The notes beneath the pieces were generated by a model that had not been told where the DNA came from, did no database searches, and saw only the letters and a list, made by a program, of their open reading frames with translations. A program made the position numbers and the translations under genes. Below, piece by piece: positions 8,891 through 17,215 of a DNA stretch of 64,000 nucleotides. Origin of the DNA: Corynebacterium sp. sy039. Lineage in GTDB: Bacteria; Actinomycetota; Actinomycetes; Mycobacteriales; Mycobacteriaceae. The stretch is taken from the NCBI RefSeq assembly GCF_007904105.1, contig NZ_CP042325.1, positions 1,736,001 through 1,800,000 of the forward strand, read 5' to 3'. Position 1 is the stretch's first letter, and each line of letters begins with the position of its first letter.

Positions 8891-10540
8891 CTAACCCTTT
8901 TGCAAAACCTCAGAAACAAGGGCTTTAGCTTCTTCCTGCACCACCTGCACATGGTCACTTCCGTGGAAAGACTCCGCATAAATCTTATATTTGTCCTCTG
9001 TCCCCGAAGGTCGTGCCGCAAACCATGCATTTTCGGTGGTTACTTTCAAGCCCCCAAGAGGCGCACCATTACCTGGCGCAACCGTAATTTTTGCAGTAAT
9101 CGGCTCGCCACCAAGTGTTTGTGCAGTTACTTGCTGCGCTGATAGGTGTTTGAGTAGTGCTTTTTCTTGGCGCGTAGCTGGAGCATCAGTGCGTTTATAG
9201 GCAGGTGCACCATGTTGTGCTGCCAATTGAGCATAGCGTTGCGATGGACTAAGCCCAGTAGCTGCGGTTATTTCTGCGGCAAGCAAGTCCAAAATTATGC
9301 CATCTTTATCCGTTGACCATGTGCTACCGTCGTGGCATAAGAATGAGGCTCCTGCTGATTCTTCCCCACCAAAGCCCAGCGTACTGTGCATAAGACCGGG
9401 CACAAACCACTTAAATCCAACTGGCACTTCTACGAGAGTTCTCTCTAGTTGAGCAACCACTCGATCAATCATCGACGAGGACACCAGAGTCTTTCCTACC
9501 TGCATATCTTTGGACCACCTCGGGCGGTGGGTAAAAAGATAGTCAATGGCTACTGCGAGGTAATGATTAGGGTTGATCAGCCCACCATCGGGAGTAACAA
9601 TGCCATGTCGATCTGCGTCAGCATCATTGCCGGTTGCTAGGTCGAACTTGCTGCGTTGTGCCACTAATGAGGCCATGGAATCTGGGCTGGAACAATCCAT
9701 GCGGATTTTGCCATCTGTATCGAGTGTCATAAAGCGCCAGGTGGCGTCGACAAGCGGATTAACTACGCTAAGGTTAAGCCGGTGTGTATCGGCGATTGCT
9801 TGCCAATAGTCCACGGATGCGCCTCCCATAGGGTCAGCGCCAATAGAAAGCCCTGACTCGCGAATCAGATCAATATCAATGACCTGGGGTAAGTCTTGAA
9901 CATAGGAGTCGAGATAATTGTATTTGTGTGCTCGTGGGTCTAATACGCCGCTCACTGGTACTCGCTTGACCGAGCTTGCTTGGGCATTGTCATGCAAAAT
10001 CTCATTGGCGCGACGGGCAATCGCGTCTGTGGCGTCAGTATCAGCTGGACCACCGTGAGGAGGGTTGTACTTAAAGCCGCCGTCGCGAGGCGGATTATGC
10101 GAGGGGGTAATGATAATGCCATCAGCGTATTCATGTGTAGCTTTGCCTTGGTTATAGCGCACGAGGGCATGGGATAGCGAGGGTGTAGGTGTGTAGCGTC
10201 CTCGGTCGTCGACAAAAACTGGAATCTTATGTGCCAGCAATACTTCAAGTGCAGAAATCATTGCCGGCTCGCTCAGCGCGTGGGGGTCGCGTCCAATGAA
10301 TAATGGACCGCCTATGCCCTGGGCACTGCGATATTCTACGATGGCTTGGGTGATCGCTAAGATATGGCTCTCGTTGAAAGCGCAGTCTAGAGAGCTGCCC
10401 CTATGCCCTGACGTGCCAAAAACCACGTGGTGATCGGGGTTAGTCATATCGGGGGTGCGTGTGTAATAGGCGGTGACTAATTGTGCAACATCAATTAAGT
10501 CTTGTGGTTGTGCTTGTTGGCCAGCACGCTGGTGAGCCAT
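8891..10540 (-). CDS. pgm: Phosphoglucomutase (alpha-D-glucose phosphate specific)
   Basis: Interconverts glucose-1-phosphate and glucose-6-phosphate, feeding trehalose, glycogen and arabinogalactan precursors. The 549-residue product has the phosphoserine loop TPSHNPPRDGG (Ser147), the metal loop GNDADADRHG, the sugar-binding GGEESAGASF and the phosphate-binding RPSGTEDKYKIYAES near the C-terminus. The ATG at 10540 is chosen because AGGAGG lies eight bases upstream and the protein begins AHQRAGQQAQPQDLIDV, typical of the family. An in-frame upstream start would add 15 unrelated residues. It is divergent from the crcB pair. Confidence 0.95.
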   Translation of the reverse strand: MAHQRAGQQAQPQDLIDVAQLVTAYYTRTPDMTNPDHHVVFGTSGHRGSSLDCAFNESHILAITQAIVEYRSAQGIGGPLFIGRDPHALSEPAMISALEVLLAHKIPVFVDDRGRYTPTPSLSHALVRYNQGKATHEYADGIIITPSHNPPRDGGFKYNPPHGGPADTDATDAIARRANEILHDNAQASSVKRVPVSGVLDPRAHKYNYLDSYVQDLPQVIDIDLIRESGLSIGADPMGGASVDYWQAIADTHRLNLSVVNPLVDATWRFMTLDTDGKIRMDCSSPDSMASLVAQRSKFDLATGNDADADRHGIVTPDGGLINPNHYLAVAIDYLFTHRPRWSKDMQVGKTLVSSSMIDRVVAQLERTLVEVPVGFKWFVPGLMHSTLGFGGEESAGASFLCHDGSTWSTDKDGIILDLLAAEITAATGLSPSQRYAQLAAQHGAPAYKRTDAPATRQEKALLKHLSAQQVTAQTLGGEPITAKITVAPGNGAPLGGLKVTTENAWFAARPSGTEDKYKIYAESFHGSDHVQVVQEEAKALVSEVLQKG

Positions 10541-10672
10541 TGCGTTCCTCCTAGAGAACCTTAAACAGAAGTCACTTTCCATCATGCGCGCTCTGGGATA
10601 ACTTTTCCAGAGCTAATCGTGTTTATTTTTCTCGTTGCATTCTCCGCGCCCCACTTACTCCCCTTTTTGGCT

Positions 10673-10685
10673 TATACTTTGTGCG
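10673..10685 (+). promoter_or_regulatory. -10 element for leaderless crcB1
   Basis: TATACT at 10673-10678 lies seven bases before the ATG at 10686. No fluoride riboswitch structure can be recognised in the short space from pgm. Confidence 0.55.
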
Positions 10686-11060
10686 ATGAAAGAAGTGCTC
10701 AAAGAAATGGCAGTAGTAGGTTGCGGTGCTGCACTAGGCGCCTTAAGCCGCTATGCGATTGGCGTTTATGCTGCCAGTTTTGTCTCGTTAAGCCCAGCAC
10801 TCATAACAATGGGGATCAATATCATCGCTTGTTTTCTCATGGGATATCTCAAACCAGCATTGTTTTGGGGCACGGGTTTCCTTGGCGGCTTGAGCACTTT
10901 TTCCACCTTTATCTTTGTGCTCGCCGCTCACAGCACTGATCTCACTTTCCTTGGTTATTATTTCTTTGCGACGACCCTCCTATGTATTTCCCTGTGGCTT
11001 CTAGGAAACATTCTGCACACCAAACACCCCAAGCACACCAAGCGGAGGACTCATGCTTAA
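10686..11060 (+). CDS. crcB1: Fluoride ion channel subunit CrcB/Fluc (first of pair)
   Basis: Small four-helix membrane protein that exports fluoride as a dual-topology dimer. The sequence has the Fluc signatures GALSRYAIG near the N-terminus, a conserved Asn in TMGINIIACFLMGY and the GFLGGLSTFSTF loop in helix 3. The ATG at 10686 fits a leaderless transcript, and the upstream in-frame extension is not Fluc-like. It overlaps the second crcB gene by eight bases. Paired genes normally produce an antiparallel heterodimer. Confidence 0.92.
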   Translation: MKEVLKEMAVVGCGAALGALSRYAIGVYAASFVSLSPALITMGINIIACFLMGYLKPALFWGTGFLGGLSTFSTFIFVLAAHSTDLTFLGYYFFATTLLCISLWLLGNILHTKHPKHTKRRTHA

Positions 11061-11430
11061 TGTCTTTGTTCTCATCGGTGGGGCATTCTGCGGCGGCGCA
11101 CTACGTTATGCGATGAAGAAATATGCGCAGCACAAGCATATTCGCTCATTGTGGGCAACGCTCTTAGCCAATGCAGTGTCATGTTTTGTGCTCAGTCTTG
11201 CAGTCCACGCACAAACTTCCGACGATCACGCACTATTCTTTCAACTCTTCTGTGTTGTTGGGTTCTGTGGTGCCCTATCCACCTGGTCTACCTTGGCACA
11301 AGAATTAGGCAGCTTGGTGAAATCACATTCTTATACATTGTGCGCGGGCTATTTTTCCCTCACCTGTATCTGCTCTGTGGGAGCTTATGTGCTTGGCAGT
11401 CCCATTGCCGCCGCAATTTTCGCTACCTGA
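11053..11430 (+). CDS. crcB2: Fluoride ion channel subunit CrcB/Fluc (second of pair)
   Basis: The 125-residue partner of the preceding gene. It shows GGALRYAMKK, the helix-2 Asn in LLANAVSCFVL and the helix-3 break GFCGALSTWSTL. The start overlaps the end of crcB1, with GGAGG-like sequence (AAGCGGAGGACTC) inside crcB1, giving translational coupling. Its 3' end overlaps the convergent kinase gene by 46 bases. Fluoride export is inferred from family. Confidence 0.92.
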   Translation: MLNVFVLIGGAFCGGALRYAMKKYAQHKHIRSLWATLLANAVSCFVLSLAVHAQTSDDHALFFQLFCVVGFCGALSTWSTLAQELGSLVKSHSYTLCAGYFSLTCICSVGAYVLGSPIAAAIFAT

Positions 11431-11942
11431 GCAAGGTAGTTATCCCCCGTCATCTGGGGCGGCGATAAACAATAATCAACTGTGAGTTTTTCTAATTCGG
11501 CACAATGGTGTTCCTCTTGGCGTGCCCACATATCCCACCACGGCGCATAGTAAGGGTCACGTGCTAAGGCTCGTTTTTTCCGTAACTGGGCAGGAGCGTG
11601 TAGTACCACGCTGATGTAGTCACCGCGTTGTTTTGCAGCTACTAAAGAAGCCGCGGTTATCGCACCTACTCCTTCGATAATCATGGGGCGATCCGCGGCC
11701 AAAGGCACTCGGGTGCTCACAGTACTGTTATGCCAATCCCATTTTGGATAGCTGGGGTTGTGGGGTGCGAGTACATCAGTAGCAACAAGTTTGGCACCGT
11801 GCGCTAGTCCGGTCCAGCCTGGATAAAACTCGTCGAGCTGCACCAGCTGCCAGCCATGAGTGTGCCCTCTACGCGCTAATTCTGTGGCGAAGGTGGTTTT
11901 ACCGGAACCGGACCGACCGTCGATAAGCACAGTACGGATCAT
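11385..11942 (-). CDS. P-loop NTP-binding protein, uridine-kinase-like
   Basis: A 185-residue P-loop kinase-like protein. Walker A GRSGSGKTT is at 9-17, a LDEFYPGW segment resembling the substrate-binding DxFY motif of uridine/nucleoside kinases is at about 36-43, and basic LID-like residues RKKRALARD are near 122-130. The substrate is not clear. The start codon overlaps the stop of the upstream ecfT gene (ATGA), so it is translated with the ECF transporter. A link to thiamine or nucleoside salvage is possible but unproven. It converges on crcB2 with a 46-base overlap. Confidence 0.75.
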   Translation of the reverse strand: MIRTVLIDGRSGSGKTTFATELARRGHTHGWQLVQLDEFYPGWTGLAHGAKLVATDVLAPHNPSYPKWDWHNSTVSTRVPLAADRPMIIEGVGAITAASLVAAKQRGDYISVVLHAPAQLRKKRALARDPYYAPWWDMWARQEEHHCAELEKLTVDYCLSPPQMTGDNYLAQVAKIAAAMGLPST

Positions 11943-12700
11943 GACATTCCTAAAAAACTAAACGTGCCAGCATAGTAGGCAGAAACTAGTGCGATAACGG
12001 GCATGAGTATGCAGGCTATCAGCACGATAAAGTCTCTGGTATGCAGGCGTGCTGGACGTGCCCAGGTACGTTTAATGTCAGTGCGACCAAAACCTCGGGC
12101 TTCCATAGCTGTGGATAGTTTTGCCCCCCGACGCAGTGCTGAAACTAACACGCTAAAGGACATTCCCAACGCAGTACGTATTTTATTCTGCTGAGCGACA
12201 CCTCGTGATCTCCTGGCACGCCTGATACTTGCAGCATCATCACTTACCAAACTGATCAACCTGGTTGCCGACACCGCCGCAATGATGAACCGAGCAGGTA
12301 AATGTAGTATTTGTGCCAGCCCGTCCCCAAGATCGGTGGGATCAATGCGGGCAGAAAGTACCACGACTGGCAGACCAAATGCAAGAACCCGCAGCATGAT
12401 GGCAATGCTAAGTGCAATGGAATTATCAGTGATGTGCATGCTCAGAAAAGAAAAATACTCCTTGCCCCCTGGGCGCGCATAGAGCAACATTGATATACCT
12501 GTGAGTGGCGTAATGATCAATAAGGGAATACTGCGACGTATGAGGTAGCCAAAGCGTACGCCGCATATTGGCGCTGCGATGCAACTCAGAATGATGGCGA
12601 TGGTTGCAGAGAGCCAGTCAATGCTGAGCAGCAATGGTGTGGTAGCAAGCGCAATGCCGATGATTCTGGTCACGGGGTTCACCGGGGCAAGTACATTCAT
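11939..12700 (-). CDS. Energy-coupling factor transporter transmembrane protein EcfT
   Basis: The T component couples ATP hydrolysis by the A subunit to the S component. The 253-residue polytopic protein has the coupling-helix motifs SRGV (in RRARRSRGVAQQ) and MEARGFG (in STAMEARGFGRT), the two Ala-Arg-Gly signatures of EcfT. It overlaps the ATPase gene start/stop by four bases. With YkoE as S component it corresponds to the YkoC position of the ykoEDC thiamine-type system. Confidence 0.92.
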   Translation of the reverse strand: MNVLAPVNPVTRIIGIALATTPLLLSIDWLSATIAIILSCIAAPICGVRFGYLIRRSIPLLIITPLTGISMLLYARPGGKEYFSFLSMHITDNSIALSIAIMLRVLAFGLPVVVLSARIDPTDLGDGLAQILHLPARFIIAAVSATRLISLVSDDAASIRRARRSRGVAQQNKIRTALGMSFSVLVSALRRGAKLSTAMEARGFGRTDIKRTWARPARLHTRDFIVLIACILMPVIALVSAYYAGTFSFLGMS

Positions 12701-14097
12701 GAGTTATTCCTTGGCGCGTGACTGGGGGTTCGGCTGGCAGATGCGTGCGGGGTACCTGCTATGTGAGAAGGAGTGTGAAGAGGATCAATGTGAATGTGTT
12801 TGTCGCCTAGGGTAGCGATGAATTGTTCATCATGGGTAATGGAAAAAATGCTCACGCCTTCGTCATTGAGTTCGCGTAGTAACTGAGTAAGTGCTGCAAA
12901 TGTGGCGGGGTCTTGTCCGAATGTTGGTTCGTCAAGTACGAGCAGTTCAGGTTTGCCCATCAGTGCTGTTGCCACTGATAATCGTCGTTTTTCGCCACCG
13001 GATAAGGTAAAAGGGTGTGCGTCACGTACGTGGTCAAGCCGTAATCTATGTAGTAATTCTTCTGCTCGCTCACTACTCCCGCTCAGCAATAAATCTTCTG
13101 CCACAGTTCTTGCTAAAAATTGGTGTTCTGGATTTTGGAATACCGTGCCGATTCGGTGCACCAACTGGGCAGATTTCCACTTGTGTGGCGGGGTGTGCAG
13201 TCCTTTGGCTATTTTCTCATGCACAAGCAAAGTTCCTACTCTAGGAGCGTCGATTCCCGATAACACCATCGCGAGTTGAGTTTTTCCTACCCCATTGGGC
13301 CCAGTAAGCACAGTGGAAGCCCCCAGCGGAACGTCGAAAGTATGCTCGCGATTAGTAATAGTACGCACGTGTTGCACCTGAATGAGCGGTTCAGCCTGAG
13401 CGCGCTCTGGTTGAGCGGGGGGCAGGGTCAGTGCTTGGGGCAGGTGCTCCGGGGGGAGCTCGTGAATGCCGTGCTTGTCAAGTGATAAAAACCGTGTGGC
13501 AAGGTTGTGCCATAGTGCGGTGCGGTGCTCTACAATCAGCACAGTAACATCACGATTACTCAGCAGCTTTTCGACGGCAGCGCGTACTTCTTGGCGACCT
13601 TGAGGATCAATGTTAGCGGTGGGTTCGTCGAGGATAATAATATCTGCTCCCATAGCAATGACCCCTGCCAACGCTAGACGCTGCTTTTGCCCACCGGAAA
13701 GATAGCGGGTTGGCGTGTCAAGAGGCATATCGAGTCCAACAAGAGTCAATGCCTCATGTACTCGGTGCCATATGCTCGCAGTTGGCATACCGAGATTTTC
13801 ACACCCAAACGCCACGTCATCACCTACTCGGGATGCAATGACCTGCGAATTTGGGTCTTGGAGCACTAAACCTACAAGTCCAGCAACCTCTAAACTACCG
13901 GACTGTTCGCCTTCTTCTGCCCCGCCGAGCACCCCGGCTATTGCACTGAGCAAGGTGGATTTTCCAGCACCCGACGCTCCGCTAAGCAATATGCACTCGC
14001 CTCGGTTAATGCGAAAACTGAGGGGAGAAAAAGCTGGATCTTTTCTTGTGGCATGACGCCAAGAAAAGTTCTTTGCCTCGATGACGCACTCTGACAC
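12697..14097 (-). CDS. Energy-coupling factor transporter ATPase, two fused ABC domains
   Basis: Tandem ABC ATPase of 466 residues. Domain 1 has Walker A GASGAGKST, signature LSGGQKQR and Walker B ADIIILDEPT. Domain 2 has Walker A GPNGVGKTQ, signature LSGGEKRR and LLVLDEPTFGQD. This fused arrangement matches YkoD of the thiamine/HMP ECF transporter. The start is a GTG 33 bases after ykoE. A Ser/Pro/His-rich tail follows domain 2. It powers uptake through EcfT and YkoE. Confidence 0.93.
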   Translation of the reverse strand: MSECVIEAKNFSWRHATRKDPAFSPLSFRINRGECILLSGASGAGKSTLLSAIAGVLGGAEEGEQSGSLEVAGLVGLVLQDPNSQVIASRVGDDVAFGCENLGMPTASIWHRVHEALTLVGLDMPLDTPTRYLSGGQKQRLALAGVIAMGADIIILDEPTANIDPQGRQEVRAAVEKLLSNRDVTVLIVEHRTALWHNLATRFLSLDKHGIHELPPEHLPQALTLPPAQPERAQAEPLIQVQHVRTITNREHTFDVPLGASTVLTGPNGVGKTQLAMVLSGIDAPRVGTLLVHEKIAKGLHTPPHKWKSAQLVHRIGTVFQNPEHQFLARTVAEDLLLSGSSERAEELLHRLRLDHVRDAHPFTLSGGEKRRLSVATALMGKPELLVLDEPTFGQDPATFAALTQLLRELNDEGVSIFSITHDEQFIATLGDKHIHIDPLHTPSHIAGTPHASASRTPSHAPRNNS

Positions 14098-14130
14098 TAT
14101 GTGCTACCTGTCGTTGTTTTTCTACTCGGT

Positions 14131-14718
14131 TTATACTCGACCGCGTAGTTCTCGACCAACAGCAAAGCGGTCAAGGGCACCGGTTTTTGCCAGTGCTTGC
14201 ACCAAGTAAAAACCGACAATACCGGCGAGGATCATTCCAGAGATGATGAGGCAAACAAGATAAATAATATTAAAACTCAGCGATAATGCTGCGTTTCCGC
14301 TAGTGAATAGTTCCAAAATAAAAGCACCAACACCAGCGCCAGCACCAGCTAGCATAGCGGCACTGAGCTTGAAGTTTTTGTAGACAAATAATAAGAAAAT
14401 TAATTCTGCCCCTAGTCCTTGTGCCAGACCAGAATAAATAGTGCTGATTGCCCACTGGCTGCCAAGAAGCATGGACACAATGGATGCAAAGGTTTCTACA
14501 TAGAGGGCAGCACCTGGTTTACGGATGACTAGCCCGCCGACTACTCCGCCGATGAGCCAGATTCCTGTGGTAAGCCCGCCTAATCCGGGAGTAAGTGCAT
14601 CCATAACCTTGAACCAGGCGTATCCTGCCGAGTTCCACAATACAAAGATGAATCCGCAGGCAAGCCCGAGAACACTGGCAATAACAATATCAATAACGCG
14701 CCATTGAGTAGTGCGCAT
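14131..14718 (-). CDS. ykoE: ECF transporter S component, YkoE family (thiamine or HMP uptake)
   Basis: Substrate-binding membrane subunit. The 195-residue protein has five to six hydrophobic segments and YkoE-like motifs (VIDIVIASVLGLACGFIF, ending FAVGRELRGRV). It is first in the operon ykoE-ecfA-ecfT-kinase and directly follows a TPP riboswitch. This supports thiamine or its hydroxymethylpyrimidine part as cargo. The start ATG follows AGGGAGGAAACT, whose AGGGA is part of the riboswitch 3' end. Confidence 0.92.
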   Translation of the reverse strand: MRTTQWRVIDIVIASVLGLACGFIFVLWNSAGYAWFKVMDALTPGLGGLTTGIWLIGGVVGGLVIRKPGAALYVETFASIVSMLLGSQWAISTIYSGLAQGLGAELIFLLFVYKNFKLSAAMLAGAGAGVGAFILELFTSGNAALSLSFNIIYLVCLIISGMILAGIVGFYLVQALAKTGALDRFAVGRELRGRV

Positions 14719-14812
14719 AGTTTCCTCCCTAGCGCCGGAATTAACCGGATCAGGTTCTTACGGTTCGCCTTATCTGGCGTCTCAGCATATATAGCACCCG
14801 TGTTGACTATGC
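14715..14812 (-). promoter_or_regulatory. TPP riboswitch controlling ykoE operon
   Basis: The minus strand carries the conserved TPP aptamer parts in order: CACGGGTGCT, GCTGAGACGCC, GGCGAACCGTAAGAACCTGATCC and GGCGCTAGGGAGG. Outer bases GCATAGT (14806-14812) and ACTATGC (14715-14721) can form a 7-bp closing helix. The 3' strand of that helix includes the ykoE ATG (14718-14716), and the Shine-Dalgarno overlaps the aptamer end. Control is therefore probably translational: ligand binding closes the helix and hides the start. Aptamer identity is secure. The outer helix is my inference. Confidence 0.92.
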
Positions 14813-15022
14813 AGATCAGGTTTCGCAAAACACCTCAGGTTCTTATTAGGTTCTAGTCCCTTGAGTGCTCTGGAAAAAATGATCCACAATGGTTTTTGAG
14901 TGTAGCACTCGATGTGACTACTCCCCAACATAAAACTAGGTATGCTCCCCCATAAAGTCCCCACAAAATACAGGTATGATGAGTGAGAAACTTCTTTTCT
15001 GATTTGCTGAAAGGTTCTTGCT

Positions 15023-15850
15023 GTGACTGCTCGTCCCATCTCTGCCCTGCCCACCCCTAGTATTTCTGCTCGTGCTCTGGTAACTGGGGCGAGCCAAGGA
15101 ATTGGAATGGCGCTGGCACGTGGACTTGCGCGCATGGGGCATAATCTCATTTTGGTAGCGCGTCGCAAAGAAGTCCTAGAGGAGTTTGCAGCTGAACTAG
15201 AAAAACGTCATGCTATTAGCGCAGAGGTCTATGCTTGTGACCTTGCAGATAGTGCACAGCGCCAAGAACTCATTGCGCATATTGCAGAACAAGAAATCAA
15301 TATCATTATCAATTCTGCTGGTATCGCTAGTTTTGGTCCTTTTATTGAGCAACAGTGGGATTATGAAACACAGCAATTTGAGCTTAACGCCACAGCGGTT
15401 TTTGAGCTCACTCATGCAGTATTACCAGGCATGATTGAACGTGGTAATGGCGCTATTTGTAATGTGGGTTCTGCTGCTGGAAATATCCCTATTCCGAATA
15501 ATGCCACCTATGTGCTCACTAAAGCAGGAATCAATGCTTTTACCGAGGCTTTGCACTATGAACTCAAAGGCACAGGGGTAAGTTGTACTCTCCTTGCTCC
15601 AGGTCCAGTACGTGAGGCTGTGGTTCCAGAATCTGAGCAGTCGATCGTCGATAAGGTCGTGCCTGATTTCTTATGGACAACCTATGAGTCTTGCGCAGAA
15701 GAAACTTTAGCAGCTATGGCAAAGGGGCGTCGTCGAGTAGTTCCTGGACCTTTGTCTAAGGCCATGAATGTTATTTCTTCGGTGGCGCCAACAGCAATTT
15801 TGTCACCGATTATCGGTAATTTTTATAAGAAAATGGGCAATGACGCTTAA
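15023..15850 (+). CDS. cmrA: Short-chain dehydrogenase, mycolate-precursor reductase CmrA
   Basis: CmrA (Rv2509 in M. tuberculosis) reduces the 3-oxo mycolate precursor to mature mycolic acid in Corynebacteriales. The 275-residue protein has NADPH motif TGASQGIG (21-28), NSAG (97-100) and the catalytic Ser150, Tyr163 and Lys167. The C-terminal tail matches membrane-near SDR members. It starts with GTG, preceded by GAAAGG. The following orn and tRNA-His reproduce the mycobacterial gene order, which supports the specific assignment. Confidence 0.85.
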   Translation: MTARPISALPTPSISARALVTGASQGIGMALARGLARMGHNLILVARRKEVLEEFAAELEKRHAISAEVYACDLADSAQRQELIAHIAEQEINIIINSAGIASFGPFIEQQWDYETQQFELNATAVFELTHAVLPGMIERGNGAICNVGSAAGNIPIPNNATYVLTKAGINAFTEALHYELKGTGVSCTLLAPGPVREAVVPESEQSIVDKVVPDFLWTTYESCAEETLAAMAKGRRRVVPGPLSKAMNVISSVAPTAILSPIIGNFYKKMGNDA

Positions 15851-15890
15851 GTCCCCTGCCCCCTACTCACTCTATGATTCAAGGATTCTA

Positions 15891-16541
15891 ATGACTATCT
15901 CCCCCGAAACACCGGATCAGCCGCTTGCCGACAAAGACAATCGCTTAGTGTGGATTGATCTCGAGATGACTGGTCTTGATGTCCACAAGCACACCATCGT
16001 CGAAATAGCAGCACTCATTACCGACGCCAACCTGAACATTCTTGGTCAAGGTCTTGATTTGGTTATCCATGCTGATGAGCAGCAACTAGCCCACATGGAT
16101 AGTTACGTCACTGATATGCATACCTCGTCTGGTCTTCTAGCAGAGATACAGCGTTCGACGCTGACCTTAGAAGAAGCCGAGCAACGCGTTATCGAGCTTA
16201 TCCATACTTATTGTGGTACTGAACATCCTATGCCATTAGCAGGCAATTCCATTGCTGTCGATCGTTCTTTTATCCGCGAATATATGCCTAAACTCGATAG
16301 TGTGCTGCATTATCGCATGATTGACGTTTCTTCATTCAAGGAATTGGCAAAGCGGTGGCAGCCTCAGGTGTACTATCACCAGCCGCAAAAAGCACTGAGC
16401 CATCGCGCGCTCACTGATATTGTGGAATCTGTCCGCGAACTTGCTTATTATCGTGAGGCTTTATTAAAAGAGAGCACGGATACACAAAGCGCACAGGCAG
16501 CTAGTGACAGCGTTACCGAGGCCTACCAGCATTTTTTGTAA
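15891..16541 (+). CDS. orn: Oligoribonuclease
   Basis: 3'-5' exonuclease that degrades 2-5 nt RNAs and pGpG to mononucleotides. The DEDDh residues are visible: Asp23 and Glu25 ([10 protein letters not shown]), Asp124 (IAVDRSF), His171 and Asp176 ([10 protein letters not shown]). The 216-residue length is typical plus a short C-terminal tail. The ATG at 15891 is preferred: it follows AAGGA, and the DEDDh domain begins shortly after. A longer in-frame start inside cmrA would add 41 unrelated residues. It lies 40 bases behind cmrA. Confidence 0.95.
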   Translation: MTISPETPDQPLADKDNRLVWIDLEMTGLDVHKHTIVEIAALITDANLNILGQGLDLVIHADEQQLAHMDSYVTDMHTSSGLLAEIQRSTLTLEEAEQRVIELIHTYCGTEHPMPLAGNSIAVDRSFIREYMPKLDSVLHYRMIDVSSFKELAKRWQPQVYYHQPQKALSHRALTDIVESVRELAYYREALLKESTDTQSAQAASDSVTEAYQHFL

Positions 16542-16593
16542 ATTAACTACTTTGCGTTAGTATAGACCTCGCTGCAAAAATTCCAGCAGCAAT

Positions 16594-16670
16594 GGTGGCT
16601 GTAGTTCAGCTGGTAGAGCACCAGGTTGTGATCCTGGGTGTCGCGGGTTCGAGCCCCGTCAGCCACCCCA
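16594..16670 (+). tRNA. tRNA-His (anticodon GTG)
   Basis: The cloverleaf has an extra 5' G (position -1) opposite discriminator C, the histidine identity element. Acceptor GTGGCTG/CAGCCAC, anticodon stem CCAGG/CCTGG with loop TTGTGAT, T-loop TTCGAGC, CCA encoded. It lies downstream of orn as in mycobacteria. Confidence 0.97.
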
Positions 16671-16674
16671 AAGA

Positions 16675-16705
16675 AACCCCGATATTCAGAATGAATATCG
16701 GGGTT
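16675..16705 (+). terminator. Terminator after tRNA-His
   Basis: A perfect 14-bp stem (AACCCCGATATTCA with its complement) with a 3-base loop, five bases after the tRNA. It is also positioned to end the convergent lipoprotein transcript, whose stop is at 16709. Confidence 0.88.
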
Positions 16706-16708
16706 GTC

Positions 16709-17215
16709 TCATTGTTCGCTCCAACACACATCAATGCCCAAACCATAGGTAAAGGTTTCACCTAAATCAGGTCGATACGTTGCTAGGCGTCGATAAGCAC
16801 GCTTACCATCACACATTCCAAGGTCATATGCGACCACTGCGTGCGCTAAAAAAGGGCTTTCGGCAAGAGCCATCCCAGGAATCTGTGCCAAGGCCATACC
16901 CGTGCCCTCAGCAATCTCACCACCCCAACTATCCCAGACAATATCACTGATAATGCCGCTAGAAGAACCACCATTATTGGTATAGGTAGGACGAGCTACA
17001 CCATAGCCAGTTGAACGATCATCATTAGACCCAAGAACAATACTTTCACTTTCTGCGTTCTCGATTGTGCTATTCACAGCAAATTGCGCTACCTCCTGCT
17101 GCCCATTCTGAACGTGTTTATCTTGTTCTTGGGCACACGAGGTTAGTGCGAGAACGCTCACACCACATATGCATATACTCAGTAGCGGTAACCTACATAG
17201 ATTTTTCTTGTTCAT
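16709..17215 (-). CDS. Putative lipoprotein of unknown function
   Basis: 168 residues with a lipoprotein signal peptide: basic MNKKN start, hydrophobic core and lipobox LTSC with Cys27 as lipidation site. The mature part is polar and Asn/Ser-rich near 50-85, then has a conserved-looking segment with two cysteines (GMCDGKRAYRRL and GIDVCWSEQ) that may form a disulfide. The ATG at 17215 overlaps the last 23 bases of the antiporter gene. A longer reading frame upstream is inside that gene and is not plausible. I do not recognise the family. Confidence 0.75.
   Translation of the reverse strand: MNKKNLCRLPLLSICICGVSVLALTSCAQEQDKHVQNGQQEVAQFAVNSTIENAESESIVLGSNDDRSTGYGVARPTYTNNGGSSSGIISDIVWDSWGGEIAEGTGMALAQIPGMALAESPFLAHAVVAYDLGMCDGKRAYRRLATYRPDLGETFTYGLGIDVCWSEQ

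Noticed and set aside
10586..10685. Fluoride (crcB) riboswitch upstream of the crcB pair
   Set aside because: The space is short and the conserved fluoride aptamer elements are not present. The -10 directly before the ATG argues for a leaderless start.
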